Shown here piece by piece: positions 26,676 through 35,769 of a DNA stretch of 64,000 nt. The stretch comes from Trinickia caryophylli (GTDB taxonomy: Bacteria > Pseudomonadota > Gammaproteobacteria > Burkholderiales > Burkholderiaceae). Position numbers and translations under genes: made by a program. Within the stretch, counting starts at the first letter, position 1; every line of letters begins with the position of its first letter. Location of the stretch: NCBI RefSeq assembly GCF_034424545.1, contig NZ_CP139970.1:3596001-3660000 (forward strand), written 5' to 3'. The notes below the pieces were generated by a model, which saw nothing but the letters and a program-made list of their open reading frames with translations, searched no databases and was not told the origin of the DNA.

Positions 26676-27105
26676 AAACCCTCCGTTGTTTGCTTTTACC
26701 ACCGTTGTCTACGGGACATAGGAACAACTTCTGGCGCTCCCCGTTGGGTCCCGGCGCCAGCCCGATGCCCGCATAGAGGAAAAGAATCGAATCGTGCCTT
26801 TTGAACTTATCCGGTTATACGAAGGTACCCCGCGAACGAATGCGGAAAATACCATGATTTAGCGTGGATGGCATCAAATTAAAGTATATAGATCGGTCTA
26901 CAAAGAAGTCAATCGTGCACTAAAGCATGGCTTGTACCGTAATGCGGGGCTGGTGCGCAGTTCGCATAGGCAAGCGATGAAAAGGGTGCCGTATGCGTGC
27001 CGGAGACCGGTCACCTCAACGATGTCGCTGATTGGCTACAGTGGCGAATGACAAGCAGCCATTGTCAGTTGACGCTATGGTCGTTCCCCGATAAGGTGGC
27101 GAGCC
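26676..27105. other. 430-bp lower-GC intergenic region
   Basis: I see no gene. It holds the promoters of the minus-strand lipoprotein and the plus-strand HigA-like gene. A 7-bp inverted repeat (CTGGCGC 26731-26737 with GCGCCAG 26754-26760) lies in the lipoprotein leader. The stretch at about 26800-26940 is notably AT-rich for this genome and contains a TAGA…TCTA dyad. No remnant of a HigB toxin is recognisable. Confidence 0.55.
26889..26900. promoter_or_regulatory. TAGATCGGTCTA, TetR-type operator look-alike
   Basis: The 12-bp dyad TAGA-yCGr-TCTA (two central mismatches) sits in an AT-rich stretch with TATATAG overlapping it, as many TetR-family operators do. No TetR gene is in the window, so this is tentative. 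Confidence 0.25.
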
Positions 27106-27411
27106 ATGGCCGATACCGACTTCATTCATCCCGGCGCGATCGTGCGCCAGCTCTGCCTCGAGCGCTTCAACCTGAGCGTGACCGAGGCTGCCACGGTGCT
27201 CGGCGTGAGCCGGCAGGCGCTCACGAACCTGTTGAGCGGCAAGGCTGGCATTTCGCCGGAAATGGCGCTGAGGCTCGATAAGGCGTTCGGCGGCGGCGCG
27301 GAAACCTGGCTGCAACGTCAGCTCGTACACGATCTGGCCCGCGCTCGCGAACGTTTCGACGATCTCGCCGTCATGTCGATGGCGCAGCAGCGCCAGCGCT
27401 CGTTGTTCTGA
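27106..27411 (+). CDS. HigA-family antitoxin-like regulator (solitary)
   Basis: This 101-residue protein has an XRE-type helix-turn-helix (about 22-75, [23 protein letters not shown] and [15 protein letters not shown]) characteristic of HigA/VapI antitoxins; HPGAIVRQ at the N terminus is also typical. HigA normally neutralises the ribosome-dependent RNase HigB and represses the higBA promoter. No higB lies on either side: upstream is 430 bp of non-coding DNA, and downstream is an unrelated convergent gene. It may have become a stand-alone transcription factor or act on a distant toxin. Confidence 0.82.
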   Translation: MADTDFIHPGAIVRQLCLERFNLSVTEAATVLGVSRQALTNLLSGKAGISPEMALRLDKAFGGGAETWLQRQLVHDLARARERFDDLAVMSMAQQRQRSLF

Positions 27412-27447
27412 TCGGCGAATCCGCGCGCCCGTCTCCCGCGCCCCTGT

Positions 27448-27996
27448 TCATTGGCCCGTACGCGTCGCGAGGAATTCGCCTTCGAGCCGCCACGTCGCCC
27501 CGTCCGCATCGAGCGCCTCGCCAATCCAATGAAAACGGTCGTGCGCGATATCGGTAAAACGCCACCGTGTCGGCTGGCCGTCGGAGCGCGCGCCGGTCTG
27601 CACGATATCGCGCCCGATACGGCGGCCGATTTGCGTTTCGCGATGGCTCCTGGCCGGGTTGGTCCATTGAATGCGCCAAGCTCGCAATTCGGGATCCCAA
27701 CTGCGCAGCGTCGTGCCGTACATGTTCATGTCCGGGTCTTCAGGCGGGCGCGCGCCGCGCGCGGGCATGATCCAGACGTCCTCGATCGCACGCCCCTCGA
27801 GCACCCAGCCGAAATGGACCTCGCCCGTCATGCCCTGGCCGCGCAGGTCCACGCCCCGATAGCAGAGGACGTCGAGCGACCAGCTGCCGACCAGCCAGCC
27901 GTAGACGTCATCGGTTTCGGCGATGTCGGATGCGCGCCCCGGTGCGGCGAGTGCGAGCACAAACGCATTCGTCAGGTTGGTTTCGATGCGGTTCAT
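27448..27996 (-). CDS. Conserved hypothetical protein, lipocalin-like
   Basis: This 182-residue protein has a beta-rich pattern with WLVGSWSLDVLCY, GEVHFGWVLEGRAIEDVW and a closing WRLEGEFLA, as in small lipocalin-like or DUF1579-like barrels that bind hydrophobic ligands. There is no signal peptide, so it is cytoplasmic. The start MNRIETNL is supported by GGAG nine bases upstream; an ATG 33 bases earlier is possible. It is divergent from an AraC regulator that begins 150 bp away and probably controls it. The exact function is unknown. Confidence 0.7.
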   Translation of the reverse strand: MNRIETNLTNAFVLALAAPGRASDIAETDDVYGWLVGSWSLDVLCYRGVDLRGQGMTGEVHFGWVLEGRAIEDVWIMPARGARPPEDPDMNMYGTTLRSWDPELRAWRIQWTNPARSHRETQIGRRIGRDIVQTGARSDGQPTRWRFTDIAHDRFHWIGEALDADGATWRLEGEFLATRTGQ

Positions 27997-28147
27997 CGTT
28001 GTCGCTCCATGGGCAATGGATTCGTTCATCGGAATCCGGTTTTCCTCTCCATCAGGCGACGCGCGTCGTGCCGCGTATTCTCCCGCTTGCCGACGGCTTG
28101 GCGCGTGATGTCCTATAACGATCGTATGCAACGGGAGAGGACGAAAC

Positions 28148-29041
28148 TTGGCAAAAATTGCGGTGGCCCTCGATGCGGCACTGGCGCGGCAACGGGCCGG
28201 CGAACTGCCCCCCGACGTGCGGCCGCGGCGGCTCGCAGCCGGCACGGGGTGGAGCGTCGAGGATGTGCTTTGCACGCACGGCCCGAATGACGAGCCGTTC
28301 GAGGAGCGGCACGATCGATTCGTCATTGCGCTCGTGGCTGCCGGCGCGTTCGAGTACCGGTCGAGCGCGGGCCCCGCGCTGATGACCCCGGGTTCGCTGT
28401 TGCTGGGCAACGCGGGCGCGGTGTTCGAATGCCGGCACGACCATCGAACGGGCGATCGCTGCATTGCATTTCGTTTTGCACGCGAGTGTTTCGAGCAGAT
28501 CGCGGCCGATGCCGGCATGGGCGGCACCGAGGCGCGGTTGCGCGCCTCCCGGGTCGCGCCGTCGCGTACGTTTGCCCGTCATGCGGCGGCGGCCTGTGCC
28601 GGCGTGGTACGAGGCACGGCGTACGGATGGGACACGCTCGCATTCTCGCTGGCCGACCGTGTGCTTTCGCACCTTGCGGGCAAGGCCGCCGTCCATCCGG
28701 ACGCGCTCGATGCAAGGGCGCTCGAGCGCGTCATGCAAGTGGTGTCGCGCATCGACGAAGCACCCGACGGCGTGCTCGATCTCGACAGCCTCGCTCGGCA
28801 CGCGGGCCTGAGCCCTTATCACTTCGTTCGTACCTTCCGGAGGGCCACGGGCACCACCCCGCACCAATACGTGTTGCGTGCGCGGCTACGGGCCGCTGCC
28901 GCGCGGCTTGCGGACGAGCCGGCGAAAATCGTCGACATCGCGCTCGATTGCGGATTCGATGATCTCTCCAATTTCAATCGTGCGTTCCGGGCCGAATTCG
29001 GGGCCAATCCTCGCGCCTATCGTGCCCGGTTCGCGGGCTGA
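28148..29041 (+). CDS. AraC-family transcriptional regulator
   Basis: This 297-residue regulator has an N-terminal cupin-like sensing region (about 30-160) and a C-terminal double helix-turn-helix (about 200-297) with the second-motif signature DIALDCGFDDLSNFNRAFRA. The start is TTG, supported by AGAGGA six bases upstream; no ATG fits. It is divergent from the lipocalin-like gene and followed after 6 bp by the transglutaminase-domain gene, which may be in the same transcript. The ligand is unknown. Confidence 0.87.
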   Translation: MAKIAVALDAALARQRAGELPPDVRPRRLAAGTGWSVEDVLCTHGPNDEPFEERHDRFVIALVAAGAFEYRSSAGPALMTPGSLLLGNAGAVFECRHDHRTGDRCIAFRFARECFEQIAADAGMGGTEARLRASRVAPSRTFARHAAAACAGVVRGTAYGWDTLAFSLADRVLSHLAGKAAVHPDALDARALERVMQVVSRIDEAPDGVLDLDSLARHAGLSPYHFVRTFRRATGTTPHQYVLRARLRAAAARLADEPAKIVDIALDCGFDDLSNFNRAFRAEFGANPRAYRARFAG

Positions 29042-29047
29042 CATGCC

Positions 29048-31012
29048 ATGCCGCGCGAGGGCTGTTCGGTGAGCGCCGTGACCGTCGAATACGTTGCCAT
29101 CGTTTGCACGATCGTTGCGCTCGCAACGGGCCTGGCGCGCGCCGAGGGAACGGCCGGCGATGCGCCGGCTTCGGGCGTGCCGCCATGGACCCTCGAATCG
29201 GATGCCCATCGCTTCGTGCTTCGGTACGACGGCACCCTCGAAGAGCGCGACGAGAAGACGCTCAGAGCCAATACGGCGGCGGGCGTCGATGCCATTGCTC
29301 AGCAATACGTCTGGTTCGATAAGGACACCGAACGATTGACGATCCTCGCAGCGGAGTCGATCGACCCGGACGGTCGGGCGTATGCGGTCGGGCCCGAGGC
29401 GATTCGCGACGTCGAGGAGCCGCGTGCGGCCGGTGCGCCACGATTCGACAGCGGCTTGCTGCGCACCGTCATTTTCCCTCGCATGGGACCGGGCTGGCGC
29501 GTTCATCTCGTCTTCGCCAAGACGCGCACGGTTCCGATCGAACGCGGCGTGTTCAGCTACTACGTGGAGCCGACGCGCGAGCCCGTCGAAGACCAGCAGT
29601 TGGTTTTCGATCTGCCGGCCGACATGCCGCTTTTCGCGGACGCGCGCGGCTACGTGGCTGAGCCGGCCGAGACGGAGGATGGACGCACGCGCTATCGCTT
29701 TCGCTACCGGCATGGGCCGTACGCGCCGATCGAGCGGGGCGCGGTGGGCTATGCGCAGACGGGCGACCGTTTGATGGTGACGACGTTGCCCGACTTTGCC
29801 GCCTTCGCCGAGCGTTATCGGAGCGGTTCGGCCGATCCGAGCGCCGACGATCCGGCCGTTGCCGCGCTGGCCCTGCGGCTCACGGCCGGTTCGCCCGATA
29901 CATGGTCCAAGGCGCGCGCCGTCTACGACTGGGTGCGCATGAACATTCGCTATGTGGCGCTTTTCGTCGGACAGACGGTCGCACGGCCGCATCGCGTGGC
30001 GGACGTGCTGCGCGATCGCTATGGCGACTGCAAGGATCACGTCGCGCTCTTCGTCGCGCTGCTGCGCGCGGCTGGCATTCGTGCCCAGCCAGCGCTGATC
30101 GCGCTCGGGAACGTCTATACGCTGCCATCGGTGCCGGGCTACGGTGCCAGCGCCATCAACCACATCATCGTCTGGATACCCGACGTCGGGCGTTTTGCCG
30201 ATACGACGGCCGGAGGCGGCATCGCATTTGGCGACCTCCCGGCCGGCGTGATGGACCGGCCGGCCTTGCTCGTGGACGACGGCGCGATGACGCGCACGCC
30301 GCCTGACGCCGAGCGATCGCGCGACGCGCGTATGCAACTCGAGGTGGACGAGCGCGGGCATGCGCGCTACGCCTACCGGGTGGAGGACAGCGGCTGGACG
30401 GCGGAGCTCGAGCGCAACGTGTTTCGCCGCGCCACGCGCGAGCGCGTTCAGCAGATCGGCGGCGAGCGGTTGCGGCAGGGCCGCCTGCGTGGCACGGCGC
30501 AAGTCGTCACCGGCGACGTTGCCGCGACGAGCGGGCCGTTTGCGGTATCGATGACGGGCACGATCGATCGCCTGATCCGGCCCGACGGCATGGCGGGCCT
30601 GCCATTGCTTTCGAGCCTGCCGGGCGGAATCGCGACTCAAGTGGACGGGTGGCTCGGCATTGGCACGCGCACGCAGCCCTTCATCTGCACCGGCGGCAGC
30701 TTCGACGAGACCGGGCAGGTTGCGCTGCCGTCGGCAATGCGCATCGTGTTCGTGCCGGGCGACACGATCGTCGTCACGCCGTCGATCCGCTATGAATCGC
30801 ACTACATCGCGGATCAGGCAAGCGGCGTGGTTCAGGTGACGCGGCGGCTGCGGGCGTCGTTCGATGGGCAGGTCTGCAGCCCGCATCAATTCGAGTCGAT
30901 GCGCGCGGCGCTCGAGCAGATCGAGCGCGATGCCGATTCTCAACTCATCGTGCGAGGCGTGCCTCAGCACGACGCCGCGATCCGCGATGGGGTTCGCGAT
31001 GGGGTTCGTTGA
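29048..31012 (+). CDS. Exported DUF3857 / transglutaminase-like domain protein
   Basis: This 654-residue protein has an N-terminal signal or anchor segment (about 10-32), a DUF3857 beta domain (about 50-230) and a transglutaminase-like cysteine-protease fold (about 280-400). The triad is visible: Cys in YGDCKDHVALF, His in INHIIVWIP and Asp in RFADTTA. Such proteins are exported and may cut or cross-link peptides, but no substrate is established. The C-terminal third (about 420-640) is a DUF3858-like beta region. The last residues RDGVRDGVR come from an exact 12-bp duplication. It follows the AraC gene by 6 bp. Confidence 0.82.
   Translation: MPREGCSVSAVTVEYVAIVCTIVALATGLARAEGTAGDAPASGVPPWTLESDAHRFVLRYDGTLEERDEKTLRANTAAGVDAIAQQYVWFDKDTERLTILAAESIDPDGRAYAVGPEAIRDVEEPRAAGAPRFDSGLLRTVIFPRMGPGWRVHLVFAKTRTVPIERGVFSYYVEPTREPVEDQQLVFDLPADMPLFADARGYVAEPAETEDGRTRYRFRYRHGPYAPIERGAVGYAQTGDRLMVTTLPDFAAFAERYRSGSADPSADDPAVAALALRLTAGSPDTWSKARAVYDWVRMNIRYVALFVGQTVARPHRVADVLRDRYGDCKDHVALFVALLRAAGIRAQPALIALGNVYTLPSVPGYGASAINHIIVWIPDVGRFADTTAGGGIAFGDLPAGVMDRPALLVDDGAMTRTPPDAERSRDARMQLEVDERGHARYAYRVEDSGWTAELERNVFRRATRERVQQIGGERLRQGRLRGTAQVVTGDVAATSGPFAVSMTGTIDRLIRPDGMAGLPLLSSLPGGIATQVDGWLGIGTRTQPFICTGGSFDETGQVALPSAMRIVFVPGDTIVVTPSIRYESHYIADQASGVVQVTRRLRASFDGQVCSPHQFESMRAALEQIERDADSQLIVRGVPQHDAAIRDGVRDGVR
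30984..31007 (+). repeat. 12-bp direct duplication at the 3' end of the transglutaminase gene
   Basis: GCGATGGGGTTC occurs twice in tandem, encoding RDGV-type repeats immediately before the stop codon. The unit length preserves the frame. Confidence 0.85.
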
Positions 31013-31042
31013 CGAAACGTCTAATTCTAGATAAATTGAGGA

Positions 31043-31681
31043 ATGGCGACGAAGAAACAGACGAGGAACGACGGCGATGCGTTGATCGGTCAACTGGAGC
31101 AGATCGCGCGCGGCCTGGGCGAAACATTCGCGCCGTTTTGCGAGGTCGTAGTGCACGATCTGCGCGATCCCGCGCATACGGTGGTGGCTATTCACAACAA
31201 TCTGTCTGGGCGGGCCGTGGGCGATCCGCCTACCGAAGTCGGCCTTGCGCGACTTGGTGACGAGGGCTTTCCCGAGGTGGTCGCGAACTACCCGAACCGC
31301 TTTCCGGATGGCCGGCCGGCCAAGAGCACGTCCATCGGCATTCGTGGTGCCGACGGCCGCTACGTGGCCGCGCTGTGCCTGAACATCGACCTGACGCTTT
31401 TCAGTGCCCTGGAGAACGTCCTGCGTCGGTTCGGTGCCATGAACACGGCGGCGGGCGTCGTCGAGTCGCTCGAGCCCGCGGGGGCGCACGCCATCCGCGC
31501 CCGGATCGATGCATTCGCGGCCCGGCTTGCCACGACGCCGCGAGCGCTGAAGGCCGAGGATCGCCGCGCGCTCGTGCGCGAGTTGAAGGCGTCGGGCAGC
31601 ATGGAGATCCGGCGTGCGATGGATGTCGTCGCGCAACATCTCGGTGTATCGCGCGCAACCGTCTACAACGACGCCAAATGA
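31043..31681 (+). CDS. YheO/DauR-type regulator (PAS-like and HTH)
   Basis: This 212-residue protein has an N-terminal YheO-like PAS domain (about 14-120, FAPFCEVVVHDLRDP) and a C-terminal helix-turn-helix (about 165-212, LKASGSMEIRRAMDVVAQHLGVSRATVYN). DauR, the best-known member, represses D-arginine catabolism. It stands 40 bp before a PLP ammonia-lyase gene in the same direction and likely regulates it in response to a hydroxy-amino acid or D-amino acid. The Shine-Dalgarno-like GAGGA almost touches the ATG, an unusually short spacing, so translation may be weak. Confidence 0.85.
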   Translation: MATKKQTRNDGDALIGQLEQIARGLGETFAPFCEVVVHDLRDPAHTVVAIHNNLSGRAVGDPPTEVGLARLGDEGFPEVVANYPNRFPDGRPAKSTSIGIRGADGRYVAALCLNIDLTLFSALENVLRRFGAMNTAAGVVESLEPAGAHAIRARIDAFAARLATTPRALKAEDRRALVRELKASGSMEIRRAMDVVAQHLGVSRATVYNDAK

Positions 31682-31721
31682 ACACGCTCCTCTCCAACCG
31701 AACGAAAGGGAATGGAACACC

Positions 31722-32684
31722 ATGCTGACGCTGCCTGCTTATGACGACGTGGTTGCCGCAGCCGAGCGGCTGCAAGGGTATGCGCATAAAACACCGGTGA
31801 TGACCTCGCGCACCGCGAACGAGGCGCTCGGCGCGCAGGTGTTCTTCAAGTGCGAAAACCTGCAGCGCATCGGCGCGTTCAAGTTTCGCGGCGCGTTCAA
31901 TGCGCTTTCGCAGTTCGACGAAAGACAGTGCAAGGCGGGCGTGGTGACGTTCTCGTCGGGCAATCACGCGCAGGCCATCGCCCTGGCGGCGAAGCTGCTC
32001 GGCATTCCGGCGACGATCGTCATGCCGCTCGACGCGCCCGCCGCCAAGGTGGCGGCGACGCGCGGCTACGGCGCGAATATCGTCACCTACGACCGCTACA
32101 AGGAAGATCGCGAGGAGATTGGCCGCGAACTGGCCGAACGGCATGGGCTCACGTTGATCCCGCCCTACGATCACCCGCACGTGATTGCGGGCCAGGGCAC
32201 GGCGGCCAAGGAGCTATTCGAGGAAGCCGGCCCGCTCGATGCGCTTTTCGTGCCGCTCGGCGGTGGCGGGCTGCTCTCGGGCTCGGCGCTTTCGGCGCGC
32301 GCGCTGGCGCCTGCGTGCCGTGTCTATGGGGTCGAGCCCGAGGCCGGCAACGATGGGCAACGGTCGTTCCGCTCGGGCGAGATCGTCGAGATCGATACGC
32401 CGCAGACGATTGCGGACGGCGCGCAGACGCAGCATCTCGGGCAATATACGTTCGCGCTGATTCGCGCGCACGTCGACGACATTTTTACCGCGAGCGACGC
32501 CGCGCTCGTCGAGTGCATGCGCTTTTTCGCCGAGCGCATGAAGATCGTGGTGGAGCCGACCGGGTGCCTCGCCTTCGCCGCCGTGCGAGAGCAGCGCGAG
32601 ACGTGGGCAGGCAAGCGCGTGGGCGTGATTCTGAGCGGCGGCAACGTCGACATCGCGCGCTATGGCGCGTGGCTCGCAGCCTGA
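31722..32684 (+). CDS. PLP-dependent threonine/serine/threo-3-hydroxyaspartate ammonia-lyase
   Basis: This 320-residue fold-type II PLP enzyme has the PLP lysine K54 in GAFKFRGAFNA, SSGNHAQAIA for the cofactor, and the glycine loop PLGGGGLLSG. It lacks the C-terminal ACT regulatory domain of biosynthetic IlvA, so it is a catabolic type. The closest relatives I recall are threo-3-hydroxyaspartate ammonia-lyases and serine racemase-like dehydratases (EPEAGNDGQRSF, as in those). It releases ammonia and a 2-oxoacid. Pairing with a DauR-like regulator points to an inducible catabolic pathway. Confidence 0.87.
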   Translation: MLTLPAYDDVVAAAERLQGYAHKTPVMTSRTANEALGAQVFFKCENLQRIGAFKFRGAFNALSQFDERQCKAGVVTFSSGNHAQAIALAAKLLGIPATIVMPLDAPAAKVAATRGYGANIVTYDRYKEDREEIGRELAERHGLTLIPPYDHPHVIAGQGTAAKELFEEAGPLDALFVPLGGGGLLSGSALSARALAPACRVYGVEPEAGNDGQRSFRSGEIVEIDTPQTIADGAQTQHLGQYTFALIRAHVDDIFTASDAALVECMRFFAERMKIVVEPTGCLAFAAVREQRETWAGKRVGVILSGGNVDIARYGAWLAA

Positions 32685-32700
32685 CCCGGCGCCGGCGCTT

Positions 32701-33522
32701 TTACTGCTGGGCCGCCTTCTCGGCCGTGCGGGAGGGTGCCGGCTCGAGCGATATCGCGGATTCCCTTCGGCGGTTCAGCGCGAGCCGCTTCGTGCACCAC
32801 TGCACGAACATGGCGAGTACCGCTGCCTCGACGAATGCGGCAGGCACCGGCTGAGCGGGCAGCGTTGCGGCGAGTGCGAGGCAGAATGCGGCGAACGAGA
32901 AGCGCCCGAGCACCATGCCGCGCATCAGCGAGACGACGAAGTCGGGACCGTGCGCACGATGCGAAGAGACGGCCAGCACGCTTCCCAGCAGCGGAAACAC
33001 GGCGAGCAGGCCGCTCCAGCTTGCACCGGCCCAGGCCGACAGTGACGTGACGGCCAGCGTCAGGACCGCGCCGGCGGCCATCCGGCCCGCGAGATCGGTA
33101 TAGCCGAGCGGTGCTTGCGGCGCGACCGCTCCTGCTTTTGGCAGAAACGACTGGCCGCAGAGGACGGCCACGGCAGCGACCGTTGCCGCATAAGCCGGCG
33201 AAGCGGGCAATGCCGCGAGCGCACCGGCGCTCATGCCCCAGGCTGTGAATGCGTTCGCGAGCGCGACGGGCCATGGCCATCGGCGGCAGCTCCAGGCATA
33301 CGCAAAATTGAACGCCTCCGATGCAACGATGGCGGCAAGGGCCATCCCGGCGGCATGCGCGGCGAAGGCGGCCCCGCGCTCGAGCGCCAGCAGAAAGAGA
33401 ATCGGCCCTGCCACGACGGGCAGCCCTGCGATCCATCCGGCAACCGATGGGCCCCACCATTTGCCCGACATCGACACGATCATCAGAAACAGCGGGACCA
33501 GCGTGAGCTTGAGGGCGAGCAT
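32701..33522 (-). CDS. Multi-pass inner-membrane protein of unknown function
   Basis: This 273-residue protein has about eight or nine hydrophobic helices covering residues 1-250, followed by a short polar tail (RRRESAISLEPAPSRTAEK). I do not recognise the family with certainty; GWIAGLPVVAGPILFLLALERG and AWAGASWSGLLAVFPLLGSVLA look like conserved membrane-protein signatures. It converges on the ammonia-lyase gene with a 16-bp gap. The CtaG-like gene upstream on the same strand may share its transcript. Confidence 0.7.
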   Translation of the reverse strand: MLALKLTLVPLFLMIVSMSGKWWGPSVAGWIAGLPVVAGPILFLLALERGAAFAAHAAGMALAAIVASEAFNFAYAWSCRRWPWPVALANAFTAWGMSAGALAALPASPAYAATVAAVAVLCGQSFLPKAGAVAPQAPLGYTDLAGRMAAGAVLTLAVTSLSAWAGASWSGLLAVFPLLGSVLAVSSHRAHGPDFVVSLMRGMVLGRFSFAAFCLALAATLPAQPVPAAFVEAAVLAMFVQWCTKRLALNRRRESAISLEPAPSRTAEKAAQQ

Positions 33523-33619
33523 GGCGGATTGGCGTTCGCTTGACGCTGGATTGTAGCGAAGGTGCGGGCGAAGCGTTGCAAGGTGCGCGAGCGGTACCGT
33601 TGTTCGGCCGCCCAGCCGC

Positions 33620-34483
33620 TCATCCTCCGAGCACGGGCGCGGCGCTGCTCTGGGCCCGGCGCGGTGCCCTGGGTGTGGCCGGGCGGCGCGCCGACAGACG
33701 CATCATATGACGCAGCGCCATCATCGCGCCGATCGCCTCGAGCACGGCCGCGGGCACCCACATGATGAGGCCGCCGAGGCTCTGGTCGAGCACGGGCGGG
33801 ATGGACGTGAAGGCCCGGCCGCACAGCGTGAAGATCGGATACAGATCGCGCGACGAGAACGTGATGATGGCGCCGACGAGAATCTGCGGCGTCATCGTGA
33901 TGACGGGCGACAGCACGCGCAGCCCGGGGCGCGTGCGGCTCGGCGGTGCAGGCCGATGATCGAGCAGCATCCACCAGTAGAGCAGCCCGCTGATCGCCAC
34001 GGTCCAATTCATCAGCGTATAGATGCGCCAGTCGAGCATGGCGACGAACTGCACTGACGGGATCAGCCAGAACACGACCGAGACGACGAATGCGAGCGAG
34101 ATGAACGTCGGATTGAGCAGGACGGACCCGGCAATGCGCGCGGCTCGCGTGTGTTGCGCCTGCCGCAGCCGCCTGCGCCAGGCGAGCGGCAGGCCGGCGC
34201 GCATGACGTTGCCCGGGTACGAGGACATCAGCACCAGCGGCGCGAGATGATGAAGCACGAGGTGCTGGAGGCGGTGGATGAAGAACTGATGCTCGGCGTA
34301 ATAGTCGAGCCGCGTGTGCAGCGCGACGTAAAAGAGCACGAGCCCCGTCCAGAACGCTGCCTGGCGCGCAAACGACACGCTGATGCGGCGGGCGCCGCGC
34401 GCGTAGACCAGCGCGGCGGCGATGAAGAGGGTAACGAGAACCGGGGACGGTTCCCACGGGGCGAGCAGGCTGAGGAGCGACAT
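33620..34483 (-). CDS. Cytochrome c oxidase assembly protein, caa3 CtaG type
   Basis: This 287-residue membrane protein has about seven helices and the caa3_CtaG pattern: histidines in FFIHRLQHLVLHHLAPLVLM and a conserved LLDHRPAPPS. The family helps deliver copper to the CuA or CuB centre of terminal oxidases or works in copper homeostasis. It is unrelated to the Cox11-type CtaG. No oxidase subunit is nearby. Other copper-related genes (cupredoxin, CopL-like) lie 5-6 kb away. The tail after residue 260 is Arg/Ala/Ser-rich. Confidence 0.85.
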   Translation of the reverse strand: MSLLSLLAPWEPSPVLVTLFIAAALVYARGARRISVSFARQAAFWTGLVLFYVALHTRLDYYAEHQFFIHRLQHLVLHHLAPLVLMSSYPGNVMRAGLPLAWRRRLRQAQHTRAARIAGSVLLNPTFISLAFVVSVVFWLIPSVQFVAMLDWRIYTLMNWTVAISGLLYWWMLLDHRPAPPSRTRPGLRVLSPVITMTPQILVGAIITFSSRDLYPIFTLCGRAFTSIPPVLDQSLGGLIMWVPAAVLEAIGAMMALRHMMRLSARRPATPRAPRRAQSSAAPVLGG

Positions 34484-34560
34484 GGCACGGCGGCGGCTAG
34501 GCGGCGAACCGCGATGGTAGCAGGCGCCGGTCCGATGTGGATGTTTTTGCCGGCGGGCCG

Positions 34561-35658
34561 TCAGTCGGCCTGTCGCAGCCGCCGGCGTTCATGGGCGCCG
34601 ACCGAGGCCATCCAGCATAGGAGGAACAAGCCGGCGATGAGATAGCCGATCGTCGAGAAATGTTCGTTCAGCGCGCGTACGGCTTGCCAGATGGGGCCGT
34701 CCCGATGCCAGGCGTCGCCGACGAGGCCGAGCGCTTCGACGGTTCCCACGCCGAACGCCACGACGATCGAACAGGTCGTGATCGCGATGTTGTAGCGCAG
34801 CTTGCGCATCGGATCGACGAGGGCCCACCCGTAGGCGCGGACCATCAAGAGGCTGTCGGTCGTGTCGACGAGCGTCATGCCGGCCGTGAAAAGCGCCGGC
34901 ATGACGAGAATCGACGCGATCGGAGTGCCTTGCGCCGCGTTCGTTGCCGAGATGCCGAGCAGCGCGATTTCGGTAGCGGTATCGAAGCCGACGCCGAAAA
35001 GCAGGCCGAGCCAGTACATATGATGGCTGCGCGTCACGAGCCGCATGAGCGGCTGCACGACGCGGGCGAGCAGCCCGCCGCCCGCAAACGGCGCACCGGT
35101 GGGAATCGAAACGATGGGCGATCCGGCCCGCACGCGCCGCCAGGCGCGCACCGCGGACGACAAAATGGCGACGTTGACGAGCGCGACGGCGAAGAGAAAC
35201 CCGGTGGAGACGAGCGTGCCGATCGTCGAGCCGATCTCGCGCCATTCGGCCACGCGGGCTTGTACCGTGCCGGCTGCGAGCGCAACGCCGATGCACGCGG
35301 CCACGACCACGGTCGAATGCCCGAGCGAGAACATCAGGCCGGCTGCGATCGGGCGCTGCCCGGCTTGCATCATCTTGCGCGTGGCGTTGTCGATCGCGGC
35401 GATGTGGTCGGCATCGACCGCATGGCGCAGGCCCAGCGAGTAGGCGACGAGGCAGGTCCCCATGAGCAGCGTCTGGCCGCTAAACGCGATGAAGGCCCAC
35501 GCCCAGGCGGCCACGTTGAAGGCGATGAGCGGCAGATAAAGCGCGAGGAACCGCCCGCGCTGGGAGCGCGCATCGTCGGCGGGCGGAAGCGTCGAAAAAG
35601 ACATGTGGTTCGGTTCGGAGGACGCACCCGCGGTTCGGGCGCTCGGGGCTTCGATCAT
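34561..35658 (-). CDS. NiCoT-family nickel/cobalt permease (HoxN/NixA type)
   Basis: This permease of up to 365 residues has about eight transmembrane helices and the diagnostic helix-II motif RHAVDADHIAAIDN (HX4DH), which binds Ni2+ or Co2+ during uptake; the helix-V GFDTATEIALL and LFTAGMTLVDTTD signatures are also present. It imports Ni or Co for urease, hydrogenase or cobalamin. The start is uncertain: ATG 35658 or ATG 35604 (MSFSTLPPAD), neither with a strong ribosome-binding site. A class II ribonucleotide reductase, which needs cobalamin, is encoded 24 kb away. Confidence 0.92.
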   Translation of the reverse strand: MIEAPSARTAGASSEPNHMSFSTLPPADDARSQRGRFLALYLPLIAFNVAAWAWAFIAFSGQTLLMGTCLVAYSLGLRHAVDADHIAAIDNATRKMMQAGQRPIAAGLMFSLGHSTVVVAACIGVALAAGTVQARVAEWREIGSTIGTLVSTGFLFAVALVNVAILSSAVRAWRRVRAGSPIVSIPTGAPFAGGGLLARVVQPLMRLVTRSHHMYWLGLLFGVGFDTATEIALLGISATNAAQGTPIASILVMPALFTAGMTLVDTTDSLLMVRAYGWALVDPMRKLRYNIAITTCSIVVAFGVGTVEALGLVGDAWHRDGPIWQAVRALNEHFSTIGYLIAGLFLLCWMASVGAHERRRLRQAD

Positions 35659-35769
35659 AAGCGGTCAAAAATGACGCCGCTGCGACACTGTCGCCTCCGT
35701 TGCCATCTTGCGGCCGATGCGGGATAGCGTCAGACCATTGGCATGCCGATCTCTGTCGCGCAGCACCGC

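Noticed and set aside
28886..31723. A 945-codon antisense frame opposite the AraC, transglutaminase and YheO genes
   Set aside because: Same reason: a GC-driven shadow of three recognised genes.
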